From positions 141,305,359 through 141,369,358 of the forward strand of contig CM066988.1 in the NCBI GenBank assembly GCA_033977485.1: a DNA stretch of 64,000 bases, in the 5' to 3' direction. The stretch comes from Hydrangea macrophylla. Lineage: Eukaryota; Streptophyta; Magnoliopsida; Cornales; Hydrangeaceae. Shown in pieces: positions 34,227 to 45,609 of this stretch (its first letter is position 1; the number at the start of each line of letters is the position of its first letter). The translations under genes were made by a program, and so were the position numbers. The notes below the pieces were generated by a model. It saw only the letters and a list, made by a program, of their open reading frames with translations. It was not told the DNA's origin and searched no databases.

Positions 34227-34793
34227 ACACTTTTTCTAAAATTTTATTTAAAACTAATTTCGAAATGATGTACACCAGTGGGTCCATAGTCAATCGGGGT
34301 ACGTTCAACAAAATTCTTAAACCTTTGTTGGCTTTATAAATTTAGTGAGGAAAAAGAAAGAAAAACAAAGAGAAAAATCTTTTCATTTGTTTGATTAATA
34401 AGAAAAATGATGAGAAGACTAGAAGAAAAGAAAAAGAATAAATTAAATATTTTGAATATTATAAGTCATTTACTTCCTTTATTCATGTATTTTAATTATA
34501 ATATAAATTTTTTGAATTTTTTAATATTATTTAAACATTAAGGAAAACTATGAAGGAATTTATTTTTCTTCTTATTTTTATTTTTATTATCTATATATAT
34601 ATTTATTTAAATCCATGAACCAACCAGAGCTTTAGTGAAAATTATTTTGAGTGGTATTCGTTTAGGGTTAACTTTGGGTCCTAAGTATTACTCGTTAGTT
34701 TAGGATGTAAACATCACATCCACCAATAGAATTACAAGGCAGCTCCGAAAGTACACTGGAAATAACAAATCTACATATATATATATAGAGAGA
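34227..34793 (+). other. AT-rich spacer, no gene seen
   Basis: Long A/T-rich runs around 34430-34620 and an AT dinucleotide run at 34774-34787; no domain or start worth calling. Confidence 0.5.
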
Positions 34794-34978
34794 GAGTAAT
34801 ACTTGGGGCACAACCAAATGCACAACCTTTTTTGCACAACCTTCATTTTGTGTCTATCTCTCTCTTGATGGGTCCCACAGTGCTAGTGACCCTACAGTGC
34901 CCACTAGGAGAGAGATAGACACAAAATGTAAGTTGTGCAAAAAAGATTGTGACTTTGATTGTGCCTCAAGTATTACTC
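34794..34978 (+). mobile_element. MULE-type MITE, copy 1 (185 bp)
   Basis: Ends are GAGTAATACTTGGGGCACAA and the inverse of GAGTAATACTTGAGGCACAA. The interior inverts AGAGAGATAGACACAAAATG around GTGGGACC-type centre. Both flanks are AT microsatellite so the target duplication is obscured. Same family as 41510-41692. Confidence 0.85.
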
Positions 34979-36251
34979 ATATATATATATATATATAAAC
35001 ACTTTGAGGGCAACACGTGCACGTGTGCCCATTATGTGCCCATTATTTACATTGGGAATTAAGTATTGTAACAGATATATATTTGAGGTGTATTTTGAAA
35101 TGGCAATACATAATATTGTTGATGATTTTAAAACCAAAGTTTAGAGCATTTTAGAGTTTTGTGAACTGAACTTAAGTTTGACACTTTTTATTTCTTTTTG
35201 CATTTTTGGTAATATTTGTTGCATTTTTAAGTGCTAGTAGATAATTTTGTTGATTATGTGGGATGAAATCTGAGTAAACGTCATGCTTTTGCAAATTTAA
35301 TTTTCATGCTTTTAATTATTTTTTTTCATTGTTGGTAGTATTTGATTTTGTTTTTTCTTTCTTGCTAGTATTTGTTGCATTTTCAAGTGGCATGCAGTTA
35401 TTGTCTGAAAGATAAAATTAGCCTCTAACAAATCATGGGTGATGCTATTGTCACTCCATCATTGAACCAAGGCACTCCATGGTACCACTCTTAAAACATG
35501 TGGTACCATGCATGTCATGCATTGCATACACGGTACCACATGTTCCATAAATCAATATGTCCTTATGGAGTTGTATATATGTACGAGTAATTATGATATA
35601 CTAAAGGGATATTATGGTATTTGACCGACTATGTAATTACCGTAAATGATAGAACAAACAGAGAAATATTAAAATTAGAGAAATTAATTTCAAAATTGGC
35701 ACACAAATCTAGACATTCAGAAAATTTATATATGTTAGTAGATATATATATATACACACACTTTGGGGGAGGTCAAAACCTGGTAATAACATCCAAATGT
35801 TGTACTTTATATAGATTTATTATGTTCGGAATGGGAGTAATTCTAGGTTCTTGTTGGTTCATGTATTTTGTTAGAGAAAAGAAAATGAAAACTAAAATGA
35901 GGAGGAAAATTAGGTTTTTGGTGTTTTTATTTGTATTTTTTTATACTTAAATAATTTTTAAAAAAATTAATAAAAAAATAATTATAATCAAGGTTAGATC
36001 TAGCACTGGGCTTAGATGGGCTGTAGCCCAATGCAAAATTTTCAACTTTTATGTATCACATGTGTTCTAGCCCATTTCACAGTTGGATCCACAATTCAAT
36101 CTTTAGCGCAGCCCACAAACACAAATAGCTCCTCATTAGGTTCCATTATCCATATGACCACTATTGGTTTCCGCCATGAAGCCACATCGATAGGAGCATC
36201 TCGTCCGTTGATGCCGTTCAGATAAATTAAGAGCCGTTGATGCGGAATCTT
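34979..36251 (+). other. AT-rich spacer with a dispersed repeat; no gene seen
   Basis: A 13-bp inverted pair, AACATGTGGTACC with GGTACCACATGTT, lies at 35494-35549. About 35541-35711 is a dispersed repeat that recurs at 46788-46940 (ATTAAAGGGATATTATGG, then AATTACCGTAAA and GAACAAACAGAGAAATA). The rest, including 35720-36251, has no recognisable domain. Confidence 0.55.
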
Positions 36252-36506
36252 TTTGTGATCAGGGCCGTTCCTGACTTTTGGGGGCCCTAAGCGAACTTCG
36301 AAAATGGGGGTCCTCTTTGAGTTTTCATTGAAAAAAAATGACATGACCGAATAAAACTTAATTGTACAAAAAAAAAAAATTTACTTATATTAACTAGCAA
36401 AATCTGACTTACATTAGCAGAAGTATTACTTAAATATTGCTCTTCGAGCATTTTTAGCGGCAAAACCACTAATTACAATTGTATAATCAATTTCCTTCAC
36501 CATATC

Positions 36507-38864
36507 CTATTCAATGGATAACATAGCTAATCCGTTCAACCTTTCTTGTGACATAGTTGATCGAAGATAAAATTTTATCAACTTCAACTTTGAAAAGCTT
36601 CTCTCTACAGAAGCAATTGCAACTGGAATAGTCAACAAAATTCTATAAACAATCCATACATTTAGAAAACAACCATCCATCGCTTGCATATGATTCAACA
36701 CTTCAATTGACTTATTTGTTTCTTTTGGTAAAATTATTCACAAGACTTTTAGTTCTGAAGATAAATCTCTTCCATCAATATCATAACTATCATGTTTCAA
36801 AATGTCTTCAAGATTGGCACAATAAGTGTTCAAACTCTCATCATTAATAGATTGTAACTTCTTCAAGTCGAACAAAAACCCAAAAGTCTCTCCATACACT
36901 TGAAATTGTTCAAATCTGTTATTGACTGATGAAAGGGCTTGATCCACTATATAAATAAAGTAGGTAACTCTAAAGGATTCTTCAGTTGACTGTGCCATAT
37001 CTTCAGCTATACTTTCATCGAATTGTCTTTTTCTATGAATGATACGTTTCTCACGAAATACAAGCTCAATTCTCATTGTATTTGCAATTTTCTTAGTTTC
37101 AACCATGGCCTCCACAAATCCAGTTTCTCTATATTTTTCAAAAAAGAAAATAAGTCCTTTCAATTGATTTGTTGTAACATCAATATCCATATTTTCAGCT
37201 TGAAGGGCTTTACTTGCAGCATTAATAACAAACAAAAGATTATGTCAAATAACCATGCCAAAAAAGAACTCAAAATTCTCAATCTCATATGTTGCTAAAC
37301 ATTTAGCTTCACTTTTTGTCTTGGCACCCTCCCTACTATTTGCCAAGTCAATCAAAGCATCTCTTACTTGTGGAGCTTGGTATTGCTCTAAGACATTCAA
37401 CACGACTTCCCAACGTGTTTGTGACAAAGGCTTAAGTGTGAGGTCTTTTACATGATGTTTCAAAACATCCCACCGCTTTGTAGAAGATGCAAACATTGTA
37501 TATATACGATGTACACTCCAAAAAAAGATTCAGCTTTAGTGCAAGAGTTGGCCATATCACAAAGTGTAAGGTTAAGACTATAACAACCACATGGTGTGTA
37601 GAATGCTCTAGGATTCACCTCAAGTAGTCTTTTTAGTACACCTTTGTGTTTCCCTTTCAAGTTAGACCCATTATCATATCCTTGCCCTCTTATGTCATCA
37701 ATATCAAGTTCAAGAGTGATCAAGACATCTTTAAGTACATTAAAAAGTCCAAACCCCGATGTATCGTCCACCTTCAAAAATTGTACAAAAAATTCTTTCA
37801 CCTTTATTGGACTTGTTGAAACATCCACACATCATAGTACAAGAGTCATTTGTTCTTCACGGCTTATATCCGGAGTACAATATAGTATAACAGAAAAATA
37901 TTTTGCTTCTTTGACTCTTTTAACAACTGCACCTTTGATCTCACCTGCTAACATTAGAATCAATTTATTTTGGATTTTTCCACTAAGATAATGGTAATGA
38001 ATTGATTCATCCTTAATATGTCAAAGGCGCTCTTGCATAATTGGATCAAACTCAGCAAGTATCCTCACCAATACTTGTTGCCAATGTTCTTTCTCTTTGT
38101 TGATTTGTTCTTCCACACTCTTGTCAATTGTTTCATTCTTTTTCAATCTCATCTGTAATTCAATCCATTTACTCATGCAAACAAGATGGTCTTTACTAGT
38201 TTCATGATTTTTGAGTCTCTTACCAAGATTTTCCCAATCCTTAAATCCTTCATTATTCAAGTTGGAATTAGTGTTTTGAATCAAGAACAATTTGCAACAA
38301 AAGCAAAATGCCCTGTCCACAACAATTGAATATACCAACCATTTCCTATCTTGCTTTTCCCCATTCAATAAACATCGAACATAATATGTAGAAGAGAAAT
38401 GTCTATTTTGCTCATCTTTCAGAAAAGTGACATCATTATCACTTATTCTTATTGGACCTCTTTCTACTAATAAATCTCTAGCACTTTGATTAAGATTAAT
38501 CTTGTCCCAATTTCCTAGATCATAGATGTTTAGAGGTCCAACTTCACATTCTTTGATGAAATCATTATCTTGATCATTCTCGTTCAAATTCTCAGTATGA
38601 TTCTCATCCTCACATTGATTTTATTCTTCATTCACCAAATCCTCATTTTCCACGTTTGTAGGTTGATCACTTTCATTTTCATTTTGACTTGAATCATTTG
38701 TATTTTTACGACTAGTAATACACTTTTCAAGTGCTCCCGCTTGAGATCGATTAAATTCTTCAATTTTTTGTTTTTTGTTTTTTGCTTTTTTTTTTGTTTT
38801 TTTTGTTTTTTGTTTTTTGTTTTTGTCTTTTTTCACATCCGGACATGTACTTTCGACGAGGCAT
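36507..38864 (-). pseudogene. hAT transposase, TTF-type zinc finger family, degenerate
   Basis: The start ATG at 38864 gives MPRRKYMSGCEKRQKQK, usual for this family. An expanded AAAAAAC microsatellite at about 38765-38825 then shifts the frame. A second frame carries EEFNRSQAGALEKC, a TAA at 38621-38623, and the TTF zinc-finger block RKWLVYSIVVDRAFCFCC near 38330. The fold continues through [17 protein letters not shown] (about 37670) with TGA codons at 38021-38023 and near 37830 where Arg is expected, and a frameshift near 37495. The C-terminal dimerisation domain LLTIPVAIASVERSFSKLKL at about 36560-36640 is well kept; TGA at 36738-36740 precedes it. About 50 residues seem missing between WQQVLVRI and LAEFDP near 38065. 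It catalysed cut-and-paste transposition and is now dead. Confidence 0.9.
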
Positions 38865-39518
38865 GGTCATTAACAACACAACCACTAACGATATCAACAC
38901 AACTCACAATGGTCAAATGACTCAAATCTAGCAATATAACAACCAATCAACAACTTCAAATTTCATATTTCAGTAATAAAAATCAAAGGTATGATGATGA
39001 ACAATATCACCTTAGAGAGCATTGCCTTTGAACAAGAGGCAAGAGCACCAATAGTCCAATATCACAATTTATCTCCCCAATTACTCCTTAGGGCTTCATG
39101 ACTTTCACCGTAGTCTGTAACCACACCAAACCAAACCAACAAAAAATCCCCAAATCTTTTTTAGGAACCAAAATAAAATTTAATCTCTAATTTAAGCACA
39201 GAGAAACCAAAAGCCCCAAACCAAATTACCCTATGAGAGAGAGAAGAGATGTGCAAATAGCTAGAATATGGAACCGTTCAGCAAAAAAAAAAACTAGAAT
39301 ATGTAAAGTAGCTATACCTGTAAAGGCTGAAATACATTTGAAACTTTGAATGGTATTATGGTAATCATGCCATCAAAATCCAAGCTTCCAAGGCGTTTGG
39401 CCTGTCTTCACCATTGGATGCATATATATATAATATTATATATATAGATTAGAGATAGAGAGACTTTCTTCACCATTGGATGCATATATATAATATATAT
39501 AATATTATATATATAGAT

Positions 39519-39571
<53 letters not shown>

Positions 39572-39589
39572 AAACGATATAAAAAGGAG
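38865..39589 (+). other. hAT upstream region, no gene seen
   Basis: Upstream side of the transposase gene. A block containing CTTCACCATTGGATGCATAT occurs twice about 63 bp apart (39404 and 39467), each followed by AT-rich sequence, then a GA microsatellite at about 39520-39568. Confidence 0.55.
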
Positions 39590-40544
39590 CAAAAATGATA
39601 CATACACACACTATTTGACACACTAAATGACCCACAGGACCATCTAAGCAAAAAACTAAAACTTATTGTGGGACCCACACTCCTCTTTCTCCCACAAACA
39701 TCCCTAATTTTCCCCCAAATTCTGAAATCAAACACACTGCGGGAGACCCAGCCCCAGCGCGCCACCTCGTCGACCTCGACGTCAAATCCGTCACCGGAGT
39801 CAGCCCTCGCCGGAGCCGTGCTCGCACTCCTCTCTTCTTTTTCTTCTTCTCTCTCTCTCACTCGTACTCCATGACTACTCAATTGTCTATAACAGTATGT
39901 GCTTCAAAAATATTGCTTAGTTTTTCCCCTGAAACATCAAGCTGGAAGTGGTTTTCTTTTTTCAAAGGAATGGTTGCTTTATTTCTCCCCTGAAACATCA
40001 AGCTAGAAGTGGTATTTTTTTTCTTTTCTTTTTTTCTTTTTTTCTTTTTTATCAAAGGAATGATTGCTTTGTGTTTCTCCTGAAACATCAAGCTGGAAGT
40101 GGTATCTTTTTTTCTTTCTTTTTTTTTTCAAAGGAATGGTTGCTTTGTTTTTCCCCTGAAACTTCAAGCTGGAATTGGTAGCTTAGGATGTAAAGCTTTG
40201 CAACCTCCACAACCAGGGGAATAGAAGTCAACAATAACCAATCTATCCCCTGCATTTGACAATGATTCCACCAGTTCTTGAGCAGATTGGATCTCCATTC
40301 AGAGAGCTTTTCAAGCTTATAGAATCAAACTAGAAAAACCCACCAAAACCCAAATTTGTTTTTTTTTTTTTCCAAACAAATCAGCACATAGAAAGACAAC
40401 CAAAAAACAAAAAACTGTTTTGTATGTCAAGAATAGCAAGGGCTTAAAAGCACAGAAAAATAAAAAAGTAAGCAAGACCCACTTGTTTTTTTTTTTTCAG
40501 TATAATAAAAGGCAAAGGCAGGATTGGAAGAAGATGCATGTATT

Positions 40545-40585
<41 letters not shown>

Positions 40586-40920
40586 TTTAGAGGTTTTGTG
40601 TTCTTTTCAAGGCAGGTATCAAAGGAGGCGAAGAAGACGAGCGAATTGATAGCAAAATAGGTCGAATTGAATTAGTGAAATTGACATTCTGGCGAGGGCT
40701 AGCTCCGGCAACGGATTTGGCGTCGAGGTCGACGAGGGGGCGCTAGGGCAGACCTGCGGTGTGTTTGATTTCAGAATTTGGGGGAAGGAAAATGTAAGTC
40801 AAATTAGGGCTATTTGTGTGAGAAAGTGGGTGTGGGTCCCATAATAAATTTTAGTTTTTTGCTTAAATGGGCCTGTGGGTCATTTAGTGTGTCAAATAGT
40901 GTGTGTATGTATCATTTTTG
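39590..40920 (+). mobile_element. Long-TIR MULE nested in the hAT element, 1.33 kb
   Basis: The terminal repeat starts CAAAAATGATACATACACAC at both ends, and AAAAAGGAG is duplicated exactly on both sides (39581-39589 and 40921-40929). Arms of about 260 bp pair 39590-39850 with 40920-40655, including a GC-rich inner part (CCTCGTCGACCTCGACG). There is no transposase. The centre is the tandem repeat listed next, plus a GA microsatellite at 40552-40580. Confidence 0.93.
39915..40180 (+). repeat. Four-copy tandem repeat in the MULE core
   Basis: Units of about 60-85 bp share CCCCTGAAACATCAAGCTGG, AAGTGGT, a variable T/C-rich tract, and CAAAGGAATGGTTGCTTTG. Copies differ mainly in the length of the pyrimidine tract. 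Downstream 40181-40550 shows no gene. Confidence 0.88.
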
Positions 40921-41211
40921 AAAAAGGAGAGAGACTTTTAGTCTTTCTATTGGAACTTGGAAGTCATTATGTCAGGATGTACCTTGTGGGTAATTATTGA
41001 AATATATCTTTGAAGGAGTATTTTAGTATTAATTGGGCTTTAGTTTTATTTTTTATAGAATGTTTATGGGTCAAAATTTGATGGGCCTTTTACAATTATA
41101 TGCATACAAGGGTTTACTTACATGGGCTTATATATAAGATATGGTTAATTTTAATTGGGGGCATCAAGCGATTGCTTACTGTGCTTCCCCAGGACAGGGC
41201 CTGTTTGTGAT

Positions 41212-41783
41212 TATAGAAATAGAAAACTGTAATGTCTTCCCTTAGCTTCAATATTAATTGTTTTTTAAATGGAAATTTTTTTAGTGGTGAAATATTAAAT
41301 TATTTGGTGTTTAGATTAGCTAAAATAATAAGTGACAGAGAGAACACAAATTCATAAAATATACATATTCGGTTATATATATATATATATAAATAATATA
41401 CCAATAAAAACAAAATAAAAGGTAGGAGAGAGAATGATACTAGTGGTTGCTGATTTTCATAGTGACAAAGAGTAGAGGAGGAGCCGAAATCTAGAAAGGA
41501 GGGTTGAAAGGGTATTACTTGGGGCACAATCAAAGCCACAAACTTTTTTCACAACCTTTATTTTGTGTCTATTTCTCTCTTGATGGGTCCCACAGTGCTA
41601 GTGACCCCACAGTGCCCACTAGGAGAGAGATAGACACAAAATGGAGGTTGTGAGCAAAATTTTGTGACTTGGTTGTGCCCCAAGTATTACTCGGGTTGAA
41701 ATCTGGAGAGTAGATCTGAATTTTTGAGTCGCTGCAGAGATTTTGAGAGAGTAACAGAGAAATATGGGTTGTTTGAGAGATAT

Positions 41784-41825
<42 letters not shown>

Positions 41826-42117
41826 CGTTTTATATAGAATTGACAATATTTTAAGGGTCTACTTATACATAATTGACGATTTTTTTGGAATCTATTAATA
41901 ATATGAGTCTATTTGGTGACATACAAATATTGTATGATGTCTTTCAAACCTCTAAGGAGGCCAATTTCTAAAAGTCATAAAAATTCTTACTTTAAAAGTG
42001 TAATTTTCAAAATTCTAAGAGTCTTTACTTTTGAGTTGTATATATATGTATATCAAAAATATATATATATATATATAGTTGATGATATAAATTGGGCCTT
42101 AAAGGGGCCAAGCATAA
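41212..42117 (+). other. Spacer with one MITE and microsatellites
   Basis: Apart from the MITE at 41510-41692 and a GA run at 41790-41822 it is AT-rich DNA with no gene-like frame. AT runs lie at 41375-41395 and 42058-42078. Confidence 0.5.
41510..41692 (+). mobile_element. MULE-type MITE, copy 2 (183 bp)
   Basis: Ends GGGTATTACTTGGGGCACAA and the inverse of GAGTAATACTTGGGGCACAA. The exact 9-bp duplication GGGTTGAAA flanks it (41501-41509 and 41693-41701), which fixes the family as MULE. The core matches the copy at 34794. Confidence 0.93.
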
Positions 42118-42228
42118 ATTGAGGGGAGCCTAAACGTAATATATTAAAAGTTTTAGGGTAAAAATTTAATTTTCAAAATCTCAAAGGGGCCTAGGCCCAC
42201 CCTGGCCTTAGGCTGGCTCCGGCCCTGC
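42118..42228 (+). mobile_element. Right-end fragment of another hAT element
   Basis: GGCTGGCTCCGGCCCTG at 42212-42228 is a hAT-type terminus (inverse CAGGGCCGGAGCC) preceded by GGGGCC-rich subterminal DNA. I found no matching left end or 8-bp duplication (CCAGCAAT follows) in the window. Confidence 0.5.
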
Positions 42229-42238
42229 CAGCAATAGA

Positions 42239-42318
42239 ATATAGTATATAGATAGATACATATAGTATATAGATATATAGATATAGATATAGATATAGAT
42301 ATAGATATAGATATAGAT
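42239..42318 (+). repeat. GATATA microsatellite
   Basis: About nine GATATA units plus related TATAGATA runs. Confidence 0.95.
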
Positions 42319-43462
42319 GTGATTTGGAAGTGGGACAATTAGTGAAAAAGACATTATGATAAGATTATTTAGAATTAAGGACAATTAAGATTTTTAATTA
42401 GGAAAATATCATCCACACAAAAATATTAAGTGAAATTTCACTTAACTTGACATTTGAGAGACTTTTAACAAATTAAGAATCAAATTGGACTTTAAACTCT
42501 TCACAATTACTTCTAAGGGCTTTTAATTTCTAAAGTAATTAATGTAACAGTGATACAAATGATACGACATCATGTATCACATATCCAAAACATACAGACA
42601 TGGTGTTTATATGAAACTATTTTTTTTCTTGAAATTATGATAGACATGTGTTTAAGAATGGAGATTATTAACTTGTGATACCACGTCATCAAGGTAAGTA
42701 TCATTGTATCGAACATTTTCTTGTAAGGTATGGTCAATGTATCCTTCTCATGACAACTTTCAGGTTATCATAGTTGGAAATGGCTTTACATTTCTTTTCT
42801 TTTTTTTTTTCTCTTTTTTTTTTTTAATCACAAATCACATTCAATTTCTTCATTCAACAGACAAATGGATTTCAAGTGGAACCGGTACATAATCAGAAGA
42901 AAGAAAAAGATCAAAGCCCAAATTAAGGGACAACAATAAAAGAACAATAAAAGCTAGAAAAAATAAACACAGAAAAATCTTCTAAAAGCTGCACTGCAGT
43001 CTTCTATGTCCAAAGGTATTTCAAGCTGTGGCACTGCTAACAAGCTGGGGCTGAAGAGAAACAGCCAAACCAAACCCACCAACGAGGAACGCCCCCCAAA
43101 ACATCAAGTCTACAACCAAGAAATTCCCTCAAACTTCAAATCTAATAAAAAAAACGGTAGTTTTAAAAGAAAGAAAGCGGAATCAAAGCCCAAAAACCAT
43201 GAAATCGAAGAATTTTACCGGAGAACCAAGAAAACAAAGGAACAAAAAAACATCGAGTCTGCATCATCTAGGAATTAATGGAATAAAACACGAAAAGTAG
43301 TCCATTAGGTCCTCTTCAAGGCCTAAACCTTGCAAACCCAGCTCATTTAGTCCAACAGTTTGGTGATGACATGCTTTTTAAATGGGCCTGGATTAGGTGG
43401 TTGGGCCTATCTAAAGCATATTAAAGTCGTCTGTCGTCCGTGATGAGGACTACGTTTTTTTT
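42319..43462 (+). other. Spacer, no supported gene
   Basis: A T-rich run lies at 42800-42825. An open frame at 43006-43278 (90 aa, Lys-rich, no domain) has nothing to support it as a gene; its composition simply follows the A-rich DNA. Confidence 0.5.
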
Positions 43463-43603
43463 AGGGTTAATTATACGGACATTTCCTGAGGTTTGACGAA
43501 ATTACACGGATCTCGTTTTTATATTGCAAAATTACACAAATTTTTCCTTTAGCATTAATTTACTATTTTTCCTTTACTTTGTTTACCATTTTACTAAATT
43601 ACA

Positions 43604-43651
<48 letters not shown>

Positions 43652-44463
43652 GTGTGTATATATAGATATAGATATACAAGTGTATAATATATAGACAGTG
43701 TTGTAAATATTTCATATTTATGGGTGACTGACGACTGTCCAGATTTTGTATTAAACTAGAGATTTAATTATAAAGTGATATTCATCTACACACTCCTTTC
43801 CTACCCTATAAATAGGGAGCATATCAATAAGAAAAGTTACATTGATTCTTGGTTTCTTTTCTGCTCTCACTTATTCCCTCTCTATTATAATAGACATATA
43901 TATATATATATATATATATGAATTTGTTCAAAAAAATAAAGTTAAAATCTAAAATCAATTTGTTTCAAAAACTAATTTGTTCCTAAAATTTAAACCCAAA
44001 ATCAATTGATTCCAAAAACTAATTTGTTCCTAAGATTTCACCCAAAATCAATTTGTTCCAAAAATCTAAAATCTAATCCCAAAATATTAACTCAAAGATG
44101 TATACAAGTATCTATGTATATATCTATTCAATGAATATATGTATACAACTATATATGTATGTATGTATGAATGTATGTATATATGTATGTATGTATGTAT
44201 GGTTCGTATATATGGTATGTATGTATGTATGCATGTATATATGTATATACTATAGATAGAGAGGAGAGGGGTTTTTTTTTATTAGTAAGGGTATTTTCGG
44301 CGTTAAAAAACTAAGAATGAAAGTCTTTGTAAATTTTGCAATTTAGAGGGGAAGTGTGTGTAATGCAAATCCAAACCTCAAGAGAGGTCTATATAATTTT
44401 ACAATATAAAAGAGAGGTTCGTGAAATTTTGCCAAACCTCAAGTGAAGTATGTGTAATTAACC
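43463..44463 (+). mobile_element. TIR element of about 1 kb, superfamily undecided
   Basis: AGGGTTAATTATACGG with CTGAGGTTTG at the left pairs with the inverse AGGTTAATTACACATAC with TTGAGGTTTGG at the right. Arms match over about 80 bp with mismatches. T-runs on both flanks hide any target duplication. The core holds a CT microsatellite (43613-43648), a three-copy AATTTGTTCC/CCCAAAATCAATT repeat (43925-44080) and an ATGT microsatellite (about 44150-44240). No coding frame. Confidence 0.68.
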
Positions 44464-44564
44464 TTTTTTTTTTTTTTTTTATTTATTATTTTTAAGATGA
44501 ACATGTACTAGGTGATTGGGCTTGGCTGAAAGATAGCAAAAGCCTGGTTATGTTTGTTTGTTTC

Positions 44565-44769
44565 TTTCTTTTCTTTTCTTTTTTTTTTTGGTTAACAGGA
44601 AAGTGACAAAGCAACTAGGATACTCTAGGCTGTAGGGAAAGAGGTTCCAATACAATCAGCCATGAAATCTACGAAGGAAAGTATAATCAAAATAACCAAG
44701 GCCGGGCTAACTAGTTAGCACCAAAGTTCTGCCCAGTTTGGCGCACGCGTTTGAATTAGCATGGTATTA
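44565..44769 (-). other. Possible antisense retroposon tail
   Basis: A T-rich run (44565-44590) followed by unique sequence, and SNACAKLGRTLVLTS on the minus strand, could be a decayed LINE 3' end like the one at 19645. The frame is too broken to be sure. Confidence 0.3.
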
Positions 44770-45133
44770 GAGCAACTCCAATTATGTTATGCATCTTTTT
44801 ATATAAAATGTATAGAAATCATCCAAAAATTATTTTTGCAACATGAATTTTGCATAACCACTCCAATCATGGTATGCATTTTGGTTATCTATTAATATTT
44901 TATAATTTTTTATCACTACTTAGAGTCTTGGTAGCCGTTTGATTTTTTTTGATGGAATGTTGATGGCCATTGGATTTGTATAGGGCTTTTGCATCATTAT
45001 GTAAATTTAATAATTTTGATGCCACTTGTAAATATGCATAAGCATTTTGCATAATGGTTGGAGTACCATTTTTTCACCACATTATGCATATCTCACCAAA
45101 ATATGCATATGCATAATGTGGTTGGAGATGCTC
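44770..45133 (+). mobile_element. Tourist-like (PIF/Harbinger) MITE, 364 bp
   Basis: Ends GAGCAACTCCAA and the inverse of GAGCATCTCCAA with TTA duplicated on both sides (44767-44769, 45134-45136). Internal ATGCATAA motifs recur near both ends. A widespread plant MITE type. Confidence 0.85.
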
Positions 45134-45136
45134 TTA

Positions 45137-45562
45137 GAGAATTTATACAAATATACTAATAGACTTTGTTTGATTTATGAATTTGACGAGGGAAAAGAGA
45201 GAGAGCATTGTCCAGTTTGGGGATTTTGTTTTGGGTTTGAAACATTTGATGATTTGTTGTTTTATATTTCATTCTCTTCTTGTTTTGGTGTTGACTTAGC
45301 AATACTAGTTTTTTAGGCTTTGGCTCTGGCCTTCTTTAGTGAGGCTTTCTTTGCTACATTCTTTAAGCTTTTGTTTCATTTTTTTCTAGGGTATATCTCT
45401 TGTATATTTGTGTTTTCTTTGTTGTCCTTTTTTCTTTGGACTTTGTCCAGTTTTGAGTAGCTCTTTGCCATCAGTCCTCATGCTCTGCATTATCCATTGT
45501 ACTCTTGTATATCTCATTTTTTTGGAATACATTTAACGATTTCCAAAAAGAAAAAAAAAAAG
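45137..45562 (+). pseudogene. LINE 3' end with poly(A), 5'-truncated
   Basis: The stretch ends GGAATACATTTAACGATTTCC then an A-rich tail at about 45545-45562, as L1-type plant LINEs do (hydrophobic FF-rich C-terminus running into the tail). No reverse transcriptase remains. Called from the tail style only. Confidence 0.45.
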
Positions 45563-45609
45563 AGCGCCTAAGAGCTCTTACCGAGTTAAAAGATATGTGT
45601 ATATATATA

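Larger units (their letters stand above)
36260..41203 (-). mobile_element. hAT transposon, 4.9 kb, perfect 8-bp target duplication
   Basis: The ends are CAGGGCCGTTCCTGA and the inverse of CAGGCCCTGTCCTGG, typical hAT termini. TTTGTGAT flanks both sides exactly (36252-36259 and 41204-41211). A broken TTF-type hAT transposase gene lies on the minus strand near the left end. About 2.3 kb separates its start from the right terminus, of which 1.3 kb is a nested MULE. Removal of the MULE leaves about 3.6 kb. Confidence 0.92.

Noticed and set aside
39505..39882. Open frames over GA and CT microsatellites (also at 17154-17490, 41619-41846)
   Set aside because: Frames are open only because the dinucleotide repeats lack stops.
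42118..42228. Right end of the hAT element at 36260
   Set aside because: The 8-bp duplication TTTGTGAT matches only at 41204-41211, so the end at 42228 belongs to another element.
43006..43278. 90-aa Lys-rich frame
   Set aside because: A-rich DNA gives Lys-rich frames by chance; no start context, domain or neighbour supports a gene.
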